Source: Cranoglanis bouderius
Lineage: Eukaryota > Chordata > Actinopteri > Siluriformes > Cranoglanididae
Assembly: GCA_023630585.1 (NCBI GenBank)
Contig: CM042536.1
Coordinates: forward strand, 21,573,904-21,637,903
Reading direction: 5' to 3'
Length of the DNA: 64,000 nt
The translations under genes were made by a program, and so were the position numbers. A model generated the notes under the pieces. That model was not told the origin of the DNA and did not search any database. It was given only the letters and a program-made list of their open reading frames with translations. This document shows, piece after piece, positions 26,091 to 37,779 of this stretch. Each line of letters begins with the position of its first letter. Positions within the stretch are counted from its first letter, which is position 1.

Positions 26091-28947
26091 GTAATGTCGG
26101 CTCTGTCCTCTGGCTCTGATAAGGCGCACAGCTATGCATGCTATCCTTATATGCTAGAATCAGCCTCCCAGTCAATCCCCACTGCAGCTCCATCAATGCG
26201 GCTATTACGCTGCAGGGTAAATCATCTCCGGAGCGCTGCCGTCTCATTTGTTTCCCACTCAGGACAGCAGCGCAGCAACACTGTCACCATTATGGGGTAA
26301 TTGATATGAGTGGATGGCACTGCAGAGGCGAGAATGTAAATTAGTGGCTTTTCTCAGGCTGAATTTACTGTCCCCCTGCGTGCTGATGTAGCAATGAAAT
26401 GTGAACCATGTGTCTGTTCCATAGTCAACAAGCAGCACCTCAGAGCAATCTGTATTTATAGCCAGCCTGCCTCAGCATACACACACGGCTCTGTCACAGA
26501 ACTGTCCTAACAGATGAGGAAACATCAGATCAAAATTATACAGTGTCTATGAGATGGAGCCGATTCACACTAGACATGCTGTCTCCAGCAAGGCTGTGGA
26601 TTAGAGGATTTGGGATGAATGAGTATTGGTTTAGTATGAATGAGTGAGTGTTTGAGGTGAATGGGTGAGGCTTTACTGTCACTGTCAGATGAGGAGAGGC
26701 TGGATTTTGTTAGATGGCTTAGTTGGCTTTGATTTTTGGATGCCGTGCAAGCTCTTAATATTAAGGAGGGGCTTACTTCCTGGAGAGAAACATTCTCGTG
26801 TCATAGAAAAATGAGGAACAACTGTGCAATGACTGTTAAATTGTATTATGTGTGGAAACATCTGCAGGGTCGATCATTCCTCTCGTAAAAACACATGGGA
26901 CAGGACCAGGACCATCCATGCCAGTCTGCAGCGTACACACAACACACAGACTTACATTTCCAGCTTGTAATGAAAAGGGTGTCTCACTCAAATGTACAGG
27001 CTTAGATTCAAACATTCTGACGTAGTTCTTGGTGCCTCAATCAAGTTCTTCTCTTAAAACAGTAAGACAAGTCACTGAGCATGGAAAAGAGGTCATGATT
27101 AGCTGCAGAATCTGGGATATAGTTTGAAAACGGTAATAAATGAGTAAGTAGTTCAACAGTAGTGAGACAATGAAACATTTGTCTTTGAATTGAATATTTT
27201 TTTTTGCATTTGTCAGAGCACAAGGTAATCCTAACTAGAGGAAGTCTGCAATTTATTGTATCTGTAGTTCCAGCTATGTGGCCTGCGCATGCTGTAAGTA
27301 CACAAACACAAAACCAGAAGGTTTTATTTAAGCCAACCCTCATTCATTCTTATCATACTGAAGATTGACTAGCATATGGAACATATTATTTACATTTTTG
27401 TAAATACAAATGTAAAAATGTAAATAATTGCAGCTTAAAAGGATTTTTATTTTTTATTTTTTACAAATAAAATGGAACACCTAGGCTATGACAAGAAATT
27501 TTGGCAGACTAAATGTCCTAAAGCATAAAAGCTTACAGTAAAGGAAAATTCCTAAAATTAGTCTAACTGTCTGGAGTTCTGTTTGTGAAAAACAACGTTT
27601 CTTGAGAAGCCAAATCAATTTCCTCAGCCTTTGTCATTCAACAAAACGCATTGCATTAATTAAGGAAGCAATTAGCAAAAATAGGTCAGCAGTGGCACAT
27701 TACAACTCCTCAGTGAAAGCCCAACAGGACAATGTGCGAAAGAGCATCACCAATCTGTCTCGTCCGATGCACTCAAGCAGAAGGGATAGAACAGACTGCT
27801 CTGCCCCCTGAAATCAGTGCTGATTTGAGTGGGCACTCAGGAAACAAACCACAAGGGCACAGAGAAGTGTTAATGAGACACTCACATGCACATACAGAAA
27901 GTGTTACTTGCTGTTTGGAGGTAGGATTTGTATTAGTTGAAGAACAGATTTACAGAAAGACCATTAACTGACTATAGAAGCAATAACTTAGCTTTTGTCA
28001 GGCCTTTCACTATGTAAAAGCAGTAAACAGATAGGTTTTGTGCTGAAGCTGGCGATCAGACAGTGTTTTTCCTGCTCGCTGGAGGAACTCAAGAAAATAA
28101 TTGTTCTGTCGTTGGAAGAGCTCATGCCCGCAGCATTTACATCGGGCCTGACAGACTGTGACACAAATGTGTGAGGTAATTTAGGAAGCCCTAAGTAAAT
28201 GGCTGCCATCTCTTCAGGGCAGGATGACAAGAGCCCTCCTATTAGCACAGTCCTTAAAATTGCCCGCCTAAAAAGCATCGGCTCTCAGCCCAGCCGAGAC
28301 AGGGGGAGCTCTCTTTAAAAGTCAAGCCTGCCTTTGAAAGGCACGTTCCAGCCTGGCTGTCAGACAGATGCTGGGTTGGAGATGGCAGAGTAATGACTGA
28401 AGCTTTGCCTAATGGCACTGCTGCTTATCAAAGCTCTCCCTGGCCTGCTCCTCAGACATGTGTAATGAGGGAATGATGAAGGAACCAGAGTAAAACCTAG
28501 ACTGATAGAGAAATACTGTATGCCTTACACAGCATTCCCTACGATTACTGTTAGGCCCTGATGCTGTAAACCCGTAGCTTACTTCCATTTCTTTATCTAT
28601 GTTGTGGTATGATATGAATTATTCAGTGTTTATATGGATTAGTTTAGGATTTTTTGTTACCAAATTATTATCTGATTATTTTCTTGTTTGTGTAGTACGG
28701 TCAATAAGTAGTTAGACTGTGACTGGTTTTGTTGTTTTGAATCTGTACACAAGTATATTGTGAAATGAAACAAAGCCTGTAAGGCTAAAAATTGTCTGCT
28801 TTAATGGTTCAGTGGTTTTTACATCTGTATTTAGCAAAGCACATCCACAATTGTTACATTTATAAAATTATGAAACTGGACCATCAGTAAAAAGAATGAG
28901 TTCTTAGTTCTTGTAGCAAGTAACTGTTGTGTTTCTCTGCTTTACAG
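26091..28947. other. RCK1 intron
   Basis: No coding signal. 28000-28480 is GC-richer, repeat-free and contains CTGCTTATCAAAGC at 28421; it looks like conserved non-coding DNA, an impression only. Confidence 0.5.
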
Positions 28948-29057
28948 ATTGAAGAGGACACATGGCAGAAATATTATCTGGAGGGAGTGGCCAATGAGAT
29001 GTACACTGAGTACCTGTCCAGTGCCTTTGTGGGCCTTTCTTTTCCTACAGTTTGTGA
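28948..29057 (+). CDS. kcnma1: kcnma1 exon: RCK1 end
   Basis: Reads IEEDTWQKYYLEGVANEMYT then EYLSSAFVGLSFPTVC, the end of RCK1, with the Glu of YLEG that coordinates calcium in mammalian structures. 110 bp, phase 0 in and 2 out. The donor lies in a run gtaagtaag. Confidence 0.97.
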
Positions 29058-29355
29058 GTAAGTAAGCCAGATCCACATGTCAGTATTTTGATTCTGAATT
29101 AGAACTGAGATTATTAAATACCATCTCCAGAAAATATACTGACACTGTACTGTGTAGATAGTCTACTCTAAATGTTATTCATGCTGTTGTTTGCCTACAC
29201 TATTGTAGTTCCTGATGTTAAGGATAAAATGAATGATAGTAGCTAAAGTACAATAGTTATGCTAAATAATGGTGATGCATTTTAGGCTTTAGTCCTGTTG
29301 TGGAACTGTTTTTAACACAAAAACACTGACCTTTTCTTATTTCTCTTTATTTCAG

Positions 29356-29424
29356 GCTATGTTATGTGAAGCTCAAATTGTTGTTGATTGCTATTGAATA
29401 CAAGTCAGAGCAGAGGGAAAGCAG
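29356..29424 (+). CDS. kcnma1: kcnma1 exon: RCK1 to SRKR splice site
   Basis: Completes Glu, then LCYVKLKLLLIAIEYKSEQR and ES, ending in AG (phase 2). Acceptor ttatttcag, donor gtttgt, a weak match at +3. The next exon used is either the 12-bp microexon at 30539 or the exon at 33160. Confidence 0.96.
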
Positions 29425-30538
29425 GTTTGTCCCCCTTTGGTCTTTCTGATTCATCATGGCACACATTCCTGTCCAAAGAGGCGCAAAGCAGTTGGGTCCC
29501 TCATTGGTTCTTTTGAGAGTTCCACTATATCAGATTCCCTTGATCCACCATCCCATTTAACAACGGTCTAATTAACATATATTCTTATCAAGATTAAGTA
29601 AAAGATTTATAACTTAATATTCAAACAAATTGAGAATTAGACTCGATTGAAAGCTGCCTCACTGTAACAGTATCAGCACACAAAGCAATTTAGATCCCTG
29701 CAGGTCATTGCCCTTTCTATAAAACAGATAATGATGACTGTTTGTACGAGTCAGTGTGACACAATAGAACCATAACATCTGCTCAAACTCACTGTGATCT
29801 ATTGATGAAGGCTTTACTCTTAGAGTAAAAGGCCTCCCATCAATAACACTCCTGTTGCATTCTGTTAACTGAACCATTAGAACTAATAACATGAAGTACT
29901 CTGTCTCAATAACCTCAACTTGCCAATTCCCACCACCCCTCCCACATCCACAACTTGTCGTCAGATGTTTCTGTATAACTTACTAATACATTTTTTGGTG
30001 TATTTCACAATAACTAATGAGCATGGCAGTCAACTGGCCTGACCAAAAACACAGATCTAGGCACTGAGCAAATACACTTCCATTTGGCCGTTTGGTTTCT
30101 GGCACAGTCTTTATGTTAGCTAAATACTTATTTGTTCACAGCTGTATATTAGAGACTTTTCTCAAGACTGTTTTAATGAAAACAGTAAAATATATTTTCA
30201 TAATTGAACAACACATATAGAGGGTACAACACAGTACTTTGTCATGATATTTGAATCATTCTTCCAGGTGATTTTAAATTCCACTCTGGTGGACCATGTC
30301 CTATACTTACTTTGCACTATAGGTGATTATAAATAAATGTTCTTTTATTTTTTTTGCCTACTCATTTATTATAAAAATAAATAAAATGAGCTTAAATTTC
30401 TGTTTTGCCCTCTATTATTGTCTTTCATTTAGAGCAAGGTCAGTTGAGGCACAAGTGATTTTAAACCTCACCTCCTTTTTGAGTCCATGACATCATGTAA
30501 TAAATGTATGATTTTTAATGTTTTCTTGTTGTTTGCAG
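29425..30538. other. Intron before the SRKR microexon
   Basis: AT-rich; nothing recognised other than the microexon acceptor at its end. Confidence 0.6.
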
Positions 30539-30550
30539 AAGCAGAAAGCG
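30539..30550 (+). CDS. kcnma1: kcnma1 alternative 12-bp microexon (SRKR insert)
   Basis: Acceptor gtttgcag, exon AAGCAGAAAGCG, donor gtatgc. Spliced in phase 2 it reads R-S-R-K-(R), giving the four-residue SRKR insert well known in vertebrate Slo1. With it the join is ESRSRKRILINPG. Without it the join is ESSILINPG, because the upstream exon ends in AG (mammals keep Arg on skipping, as I recall). The exon is too short to be seen as an open reading frame; the call rests on exact length, phase, peptide and position between RCK1 exons. Confidence 0.93.
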
Positions 30551-31297
30551 GTATGCCCTCTTCATTTTCTTACCTCTCCACACTTTAGATCCTCCATCTG
30601 TTGCACAAAAAAAAACAAAAAACAACAGCAACTTAAAGATATTGTACCATCCCCCTTTTCAAATATGGCCAAATCTCTCACTCTCTTATTGTGATCCTTG
30701 TGCTTAATGCACTAACTTCTTTGCAGGCAGAAAGAATAGCTATTATCATTTGTTTCTTTGTCTGTACTGTTTATCATCTCCATGTTATTCCAGTTTGCGT
30801 TTTTTTTTTTTTGTAATGTTTTTCAGTGTCTATCAGCTGTGCACATATCTGCTCAAACAAATGATCTCAGTCCTTCTGTTTTCTATGCTATTTTCTCCAT
30901 CAAAACAGTACTTCATGTTTTTAAAGATTTAAAAAAAAAAAAAAAAATCTCACCTAACCAAACACAAAAGAAAGTGCTCTGACAAAATCAGTTGTTGTTT
31001 GGAAACTTGACCATCACAAAAACACAAGAAACATTATTGTCTGAACATGCAAAAGTTAACAAAAGTTAACTTTAAAAACACGTGGCATAAAACCTGTATA
31101 TGCCCTGCCTATTCCAGTTAAACAAGGCCACTGTCGATAACAGTCATCTTTCTTTACCTCCCATTGCCACACTAACACCGAATCATGTGTGCATATCTGT
31201 GTGTGTAGAATGTAGTGTGTATGATTGTGCGTGCGTGTGTAATAGTCACAACAATAGTCTCTTTGCTATGTTTTGTATGTAAGTAAAGATTAGAGAA

Positions 31298-31350
<53 letters not shown>

Positions 31351-33159
31351 AGCGTGTTCTGTGTGGAACTGTCTCTCATCATGTACCCTAATGCCTGTGT
31401 GTCTCTGAGTAGATGTTTATGAAGTGAGGTCACTTCCTGTCAGTTTGGTGTTCTATACAACATTCCAACTGCACAGAAGTTACTGCAACAGTTTGCATCT
31501 ACGTGCCAGTTTGCCTATGTGCAGTGGCTGTACCTGCTCTTTCTCTCTCTTAGATGTGCCGATGATTGTGACACTTTTGGTTGCAGCATGCCTGAACACT
31601 GTCACGTGACGTGTGATGCTTGCCTTGTTTCCCATAATATGAGGTTTGATCAGACTACAGGCCTCTGTTGCCAAGTGATTGGACCACATGGAGTACACAT
31701 GAAAATCTCAGATTTGGGGAGCAACATGTGTGAATTTGTTGGTGAATGAGTCGTTTGTTGTTTTGGCATCTTTTCAATAGCATGCAGAATGTGCTGTTAT
31801 AAAGAGTGGGAATTTAATTCTATAAAGCTTCAACACTAACAAAGAACATTGTTAAGTTACTCATTTCTTTTTAACCAAATTGGTCTTGTGTTGTTTTTTT
31901 GCTATTAAAGATGACTATTGCTTTATAATAGATTAAATCCCCCTCTTTTAGTCATTCCTGATAACATGGTTGTTTGTGGAGCCCAGAAGAAAGAGGTTTC
32001 ATATGCTTTATCTGATTGAATGTTCAGTTTGCTTTAATATGTCTGTAACTGGGCTGCAGTGCTCAGCTTCTCACTTTCATCTGGGCTCTGGCCAGGCCCA
32101 ATGTTTGTCCAATGTTGCAGTCACCACTCAACTCATTGATGACTTCTAACCAAAGGCAAGCATTAACAACTGTGTTGTGTCGTCCCGTCTCTGTCTAATT
32201 AACGGGGAATGATACAGTGGCTCAGTAGTGGCTCTGTCATCACTACTGACCTTCTACATTGACTACTAAAACCTGTCTACAACTAATAAGGAATGTTTGG
32301 CAAACGTTAAACTTTAGTGCCCTACCACCTTGGGAGGTCACAGTGAGACACTGAATGTGCTGGCTGATTTAACTCCAATAATGAAAAATACTGTTTTGAA
32401 TGGCCTGCTATATCACTCAATGCCTGGAGGTAAAACCTTTTAAGTGATGTGCATGTTGATAAGTCTGATGTTATTTTTGAGCTTTACAGTTAAACAAGTT
32501 GACTGTTGTGTATGTTATTAAAACAATTGTATTAAACAGAAGTCCATTAACCTTTTCTATAGCATGAGATAATGCAGCTAGCTCAGACATGCAGGTTCAG
32601 GGGTCATCCCTCACCCTAAGTGGCCTGGTGTATTCTAACATTCTGCTCCTCACTACTATCACAGGAAAACCACAGATTGCATTGAAGCAGTACTTTCTGA
32701 TTATTGGTTTCGGTTCATCTGTCAATCGGAATGCTCCAACTAAAAGCACCCCATGAAAGAAATGTTAATTCTTTCATTTATTTTGTCCCATAGCCAATCC
32801 AGTCTGAAACAGCAATTAAATTAGGATTGGCCAGTTGTGCTACAGTGTTTTGCTTATTTGTATTGGATGAGAGAACAAAGGGTGAAATCACTTAAAACTG
32901 CAGCAATATGTTTGTGTGGAAAGGAATAGCGCTTCCTTGTTTCTGACGTTCAGAGCACTAAAAAGACCATTTGTAAAGAAAAAATAAAGTGGCAAACTTC
33001 TTGGGGGGCGGTTCAGTGTAGATGCTCTTTTGGCCTGTGAGTATTCCCTGAAGGCCGGAGGGTGTACCATTCCTCTTGATTAGAGAATTTTATTGTGAAT
33101 TTATTATTATTTTTTTCATTTCTGTTAACAAGCACGATCATTTCTTTCTCATTAAACAG
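30551..33159. other. Intron after the SRKR microexon
   Basis: Holds A-rich runs near 30930 and the TG repeat at 31299; nothing else recognised. Confidence 0.6.
31299..31349 (+). repeat. (TG)25 microsatellite
   Basis: Perfect TG run in the intron after the SRKR microexon. Confidence 0.97.
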
Positions 33160-33246
33160 TATTCTGATCAATCCTGGGAACCATGTAAAGATGCAGGAGG
33201 GAACCTTGGGATTCTTTATTGCCAGTGATGCCAAAGAGGTCAAAAG
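33160..33246 (+). CDS. kcnma1: kcnma1 exon: after SRKR site
   Basis: Completes Arg (or Ser if the microexon is skipped), then ILINPGNHVKMQEGTLGFFI and ASDAKEVK. 87 bp, phase 2-2. Acceptor attaaacag, donor gtattc. Confidence 0.97.
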
Positions 33247-33361
33247 GTATTCATGTCCTACTCTGAACTGAATGACAACTGTCCGTCTCTCGGGTATTGG
33301 TGTCAAATGATGTTGTCTTCATGATAAATCCTTGTTCATTTGTATGCTGTTTCTCTCTCAG

Positions 33362-33438
33362 AGCATATTTCTACTGCAAAGCTTGTCATGATGACATCAC
33401 AGATCCCAAAAGGATCAAAAAGTGTGGCTGCAAGAGAC
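33362..33438 (+). CDS. kcnma1: kcnma1 exon: RCK1-RCK2 linker with CxxCH motif
   Basis: Completes Arg, then AYFYCKACHDDITDPKRIKK and CGCKR, ending with a single C (phase 1). CKACH is the CxxCH motif reported to bind heme in mammalian BK channels. The intron before it is 115 bp. Donor gtaagt. This exon is the common upstream partner of all phase-1 cassettes that follow; with none included it joins 48811 to read CKRLEDEHP. Confidence 0.97.
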
Positions 33439-35092
33439 GTAAGTACACCAGGCTACCCCACACCCTTCACATTACACTGGAGTCTCCACAGGATTCAGCT
33501 GTGCACGTGCAAAATAATAAAGGAGCCGTGTGATTATTACATTTTACTTTTTAGTATGTTGTATAGTCCTCATCTCTACAGTCTTAAGGTTTAATCCAAA
33601 GCAGTTAGTTTCCAATTATTCCACCTGTTCTATGCTTATATTTGCTATATTTAAAAATAAAGTTTCTTTAAGCTTTTGGATGTACTCAATGCCTTTTATT
33701 TGCAGGATGTATTATAGTAACAATCAAGGAAGCAAGGATCAGTGTGACCTTTACAGCAGAGCTAGAAGTCTTTAAGGGATTTGACACCTGAAAATGAGAG
33801 AGTAAAGAAGTGATAGAGAGTGTGCAGTAGGGGGAGAGAAAGGGTGTCAATGAGTGATGACAGTGAGAGGAGAAAAAGCAGCTAGTCATCAACATGCTAA
33901 TGAATGAGAAAGATGAGAAAGAGACAGAGAAATAGAGATGGGAAGAGGCAATGACGTGATTAGTGGGGCTGAAGAGAGAGCCTGTCAGTCCATGCTAGCA
34001 TCAGTGGGAAAGATTTTGAGATAATAGTACCAGTCAGGTGGAAAAACAAAAGGCATAGAGCCCTGGCCACCCTCGTCAGGCACACCACAAACGCACTCCT
34101 GGCCCTGGATCATTTTACTAATCATATCCACCATGTTTACCCAGAGAGCCCGGTGCTAGTGCTACTCAACTTCGCCAGTGTCATCTCCCACTGCCTCTGC
34201 CTGGCAGGAACCCATTCTGACAGGAAAGCACTGAAGCAGAACGAAAAGAGTCACAAAGATTTGTATTGCTAAGTGTAGATGCTCAGTGTTAGACTCTTTG
34301 TCAGTGATAACTGCAGCATAGATAATTAGATGCAGACCGATTAGGTGTGTTGAGGCAGGTATATCACTGGTTCTGTGTTTGAGTGGAGGAAGCATTACCA
34401 TGACAGCAGGACTTTGCAATGCATTGTTATTACTTGACCTATATAAGCACTTGTCTGAATCAGTTAGCCATAGGATGAATAATTTAATTACACAGTGAAT
34501 GGTCAGTGCTTGAGTCTCTAAACTAAACTGTTAACTTTTGGCAGCAAATGGAGGGCTTTAAAGATAACACCCTGAATTTGATTCTCAGTAACTTTAAAAC
34601 AGCCATCCATGTCCTGATGGAGCTTACTGGAGCTTGGGTTGATAAAGCAGGCACTTGAGCCTAACCAAAGCTGTTTTGTGTCTTTTTTTCTTTTTGTCAT
34701 GTACCACAATGGGATTTTCTGCTGTAACTTTCAGGTCCGATTGAAATAGGATGATTTTCAAAATGCCTCACTGAAAAAGACATGACCTTTCCATTGCTGT
34801 AATGGACGTTTATGATTTTAATTTTTTTTACTCTCTTCATGTCCATTGACACACTTTCTGATGTATTTCCTTCCTTGCTGCCTTGGAATGTGCCTCTTTA
34901 TTTAACCCCTCACTGGTAGTGATATATTGTGAGTAAAAATGGGCTCCCTGTGGCACAGAGTGCAGTCTAACTGTCTCTCTATCTCTCTGTTGATAGTATA
35001 TATCTATCTATCTATCTCTATATATATATGTTGCATGTACCAGTCTAGCTGCTGCATCCTCCCTACACTTCCCATCTCCACACTGTCCTCAG

Positions 35093-35206
35093 GTCAAGTT
35101 ATGATAAAGCACAATACAGCTCAAAGATCCAACATGGCCCCTATCTGCTCTCTCTCCACCTCAACTTCCCACCCTCAGTTTCTCCAGATGACCAATGTGT
35201 TCCTCA
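35093..35206 (+). other. Candidate phase 1-1 cassette exon (114 bp), unconfirmed
   Basis: A strong acceptor (pyrimidine-rich ending cactgtcctcag) opens a frame that fits the upstream phase: RQVMIKHNTAQRSNMAPICS and on to QMTNVFL. A donor gtgaga at 35207 closes it in phase 1 with length divisible by three. If that donor is not used the same frame runs to TAA at 35281-35283, giving a short alternative C-terminus. I do not recognise the peptide. A chance open frame is possible. Confidence 0.3.
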
Positions 35207-37592
35207 GTGAGAGGAACAAGAACACCAATAACCCACCATGCAGTTGTACCTTCTGGAACCAAGACAGTGTTTATTTGATCTAATGGCTTAGATGCTCTGT
35301 TTAAATCAATCCCAACTCTGTTTTCCAACAAATCTCAAAACCTGAGCAGATTGATATTTTCAACACTAGACTTCAAAGAGGAGGGGGAAGTTCATCGCTA
35401 TCCATCCCCTCACTGTCATAGTCAATTTTGCAAATTGCTGTATTTTTAGAAAGTGGAAAGTGTCCTGTGGGAAGTTCTTCACATTGTCTCACAGTTTAAA
35501 CAATCTGGTTTCCTTTTGCTTCTCCTCTTCTCCGGCCCCTGCTGCCCAGGCCATGTACACAGTTCTCATTGCTATTCTCAGAATTGAAATGATCCGTCTC
35601 TGCGTTTCAATTCTCTGTAGTACTTGGGCCCTTTTTTACTCACTGCCAATGATCAGCATACCTGTCAGTATCAGAGTCCTTGTGGTAGGATTGACCAGCT
35701 GCTGTACAGTAAGTGGCCAACAGATGGCGGAATAGCTCTGTAGTTGAGATTGGAGTAGACATGCTGAGCACTGAGGTCCTCACAGTCCTGTTTAGCAAGA
35801 ATGCTGTCAGCAGAAGGTTTTATTTGGTTGTCACCTGGCTTTCTTTAAGTAAGTCTCTCAGTGGAATGGGGTGTTTTGTTGGGTTTTTTTTTTGTTGTTG
35901 TTTGTTTGTTTTATTTCTACTTTTTTATTATTTGTAGATGTGCAGCCTATATTTTGGAGATGTAATATTATTTCTGCAGATAGTTTTGCTTAAAGGGAAG
36001 GGCTATATTGTGATTGGTCTGTATTTTGGAGTGTCATAACAACAATAGGTAATGGTATTGTTACTGGATTAAATCCAGGTACCGTTCCTCACCAGTTATA
36101 TACTGTATGTCTGTTATTGCTATACTATATTGTAGGGTTTGTACAGTGTCTCAGTCTTATAAGTGCCTGCAGCATTCTTGCTAAATATGGTTTTTCTGTT
36201 TGAGAGGCTTCAGTTAGGATTTGTGTGTAGCTGCGTTAAGTCCCTCATATCATCATGTTGTCTTGTGTGTTCCTCCCTCCATGTCTCTATGACTAACATA
36301 TCCACATGACTTATGCTTGGATGAATGTCAACCCCAGATCTCTGAAGTGGCAGATTTCAGCATGACATTGACGTCTCAGACTCACTGCTGCACGTCAAGG
36401 CGCCACCCTGAACTGTTTCTGTCCTGCAAACAGTTGACTAGTCTCCACTCCAGCGCTGAGACTGCACTCACCTCTCTGCATGCTTATGATCCCTAATTTC
36501 AGCTGTTATGCATGGTCCTTATGGGAATAACAGTCCCTGAGGTTGTGGCCACAATTTAAAAGGGCCAGTAATGTACCCTATTCTCTTGCTGGCATGTTAC
36601 TGAAATTGACCTATTAATGTAGACTAATGCCTTCAGACAGAAGTGAAAAAGCAGGATTTTCCCTGCAGATTTCGAGTTCTTTTCAGGGTGCCAGACTCTA
36701 TTATGGTCTATTAACACAATGGCACCGGGAGAATGAGTACCAGGGACTGTTTTTTGTTTATATTTTCATTATTTTTATTTAGCTAGGATCACAGCAATCA
36801 AATACTGTATAGTCTCTCACCACCACTCCCCCAAGACACACACACACACACACACACACTTATATTTTCTCATAAACATAGTCCTACATACATGTTTTTT
36901 ATATACAGTATTGTTTAATGCAGAAACTACAATGTTTAATCAAATACAGTGTAACAACGTATAATAACACACATCTCCTACTGAGTCTGGTATCAGTGCA
37001 GAGGGGGTAGTGGTGTGATGAGTTGGCATAGGATTCAGGAAAAGAGCCTGATGGCCTATACTGGGCCCTGCTGCTGCATGATGGGATACAGGTACGTGAT
37101 CCTCTCCTTAAGACATAGAGGATGCAGGTTATGAACTGAGTTCTGCTGCTAATGGCATTCACTCATCCCTCTCTTCCTGATTGCCTCCTGCCCCTATCTC
37201 CTGATCTTACTGTCATATCTGACCATTTGACCTTTTATGACATGATCAGCCTTAGGGCACAGCTTGACCCTGGCGAGATGGCTGTTTTCTGCCAAACATG
37301 CTGTGAGACGTCTATTGGAAATATGATCAGTCACAAGTATTGACAGAAGTGAATTTGGCCTCCTCAATATTCTTACATTAAATATATGAAGCACAATTTC
37401 CTGTGCTGTAGTTACACTGGAGCTGTATGTTCATCTCCCAGTAATGGGTCAAGCCTGTGAGAGCTTGCTGCTAAGGCTTTGCACTTTCTGTTCCTTTATT
37501 TAAAAAAAAAAAAATACCTTCAGACATCCCTGGTTTATGAACTCTTTTTTTCCTTGCCATTAACCTGCTGCTTCTCCTCTCCTCTCATCCAA

Positions 37593-37603
37593 CACATGAC
37601 TGT
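37593..37603 (+). promoter_or_regulatory. CaRRE1-like element at STREX acceptor
   Basis: CACATGACTGT ends 2 nt before the STREX acceptor AG. The CaMKIV-responsive RNA element described at the mammalian STREX 3' splice site has the consensus CACATNRTTAT. This matches at 9 of 11 positions, in the same place. It would make STREX inclusion fall with depolarisation, as in mammals. Function here is inferred. Confidence 0.45.
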
Positions 37604-37605
37604 AG

Positions 37606-37779
37606 CCAAGATGTCCGTCTACAAGCGAATGAAACTGGCATGTTGTTTTGATTGCGGGCGCTCTGAGCGCGACTGCTCGTGCATGGCAGGCAGTGTACAT
37701 AGTAACATGGACAGCCTTCAGAGGGCCTTCCCACTTTCTTCTGTCTCTGTTCATGATTGCTCAACCAGTTTACGTGCCT
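37606..37779 (+). CDS. kcnma1: kcnma1 alternative exon STREX (58 codons)
   Basis: Phase 1-1, 174 bp. Reads PKMSVYKRMKLACCFDCGRS, then ERDCSCMAGSVHSN and RAFPLSSVSVHDCSTSLRA. This is the cysteine-rich stress-axis-regulated exon of Slo1 at its usual length. The palmitoylated CysCys pair (ACCFDCG) and the Ser in PKMS that is the PKA site in mammals are both kept. The basic stretch before the cysteines is KRMKLACC rather than the mammalian KRMRRACC I recall, so one positive charge is lost where the electrostatic membrane switch lies. Joined to 48811 it reads RAFEDEHP. Donor gtaagt. Confidence 0.95.

Larger units (their letters stand above)
33439..37605. other. Intron before STREX
   Basis: Holds the candidate 114-bp exon at 35093, tandem ATCT/TA repeats at 34997-35030, a CTCF-like motif at 35717-35731 (13 of 15) and a CA run at 36836-36859. 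Otherwise nothing. Confidence 0.5.
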
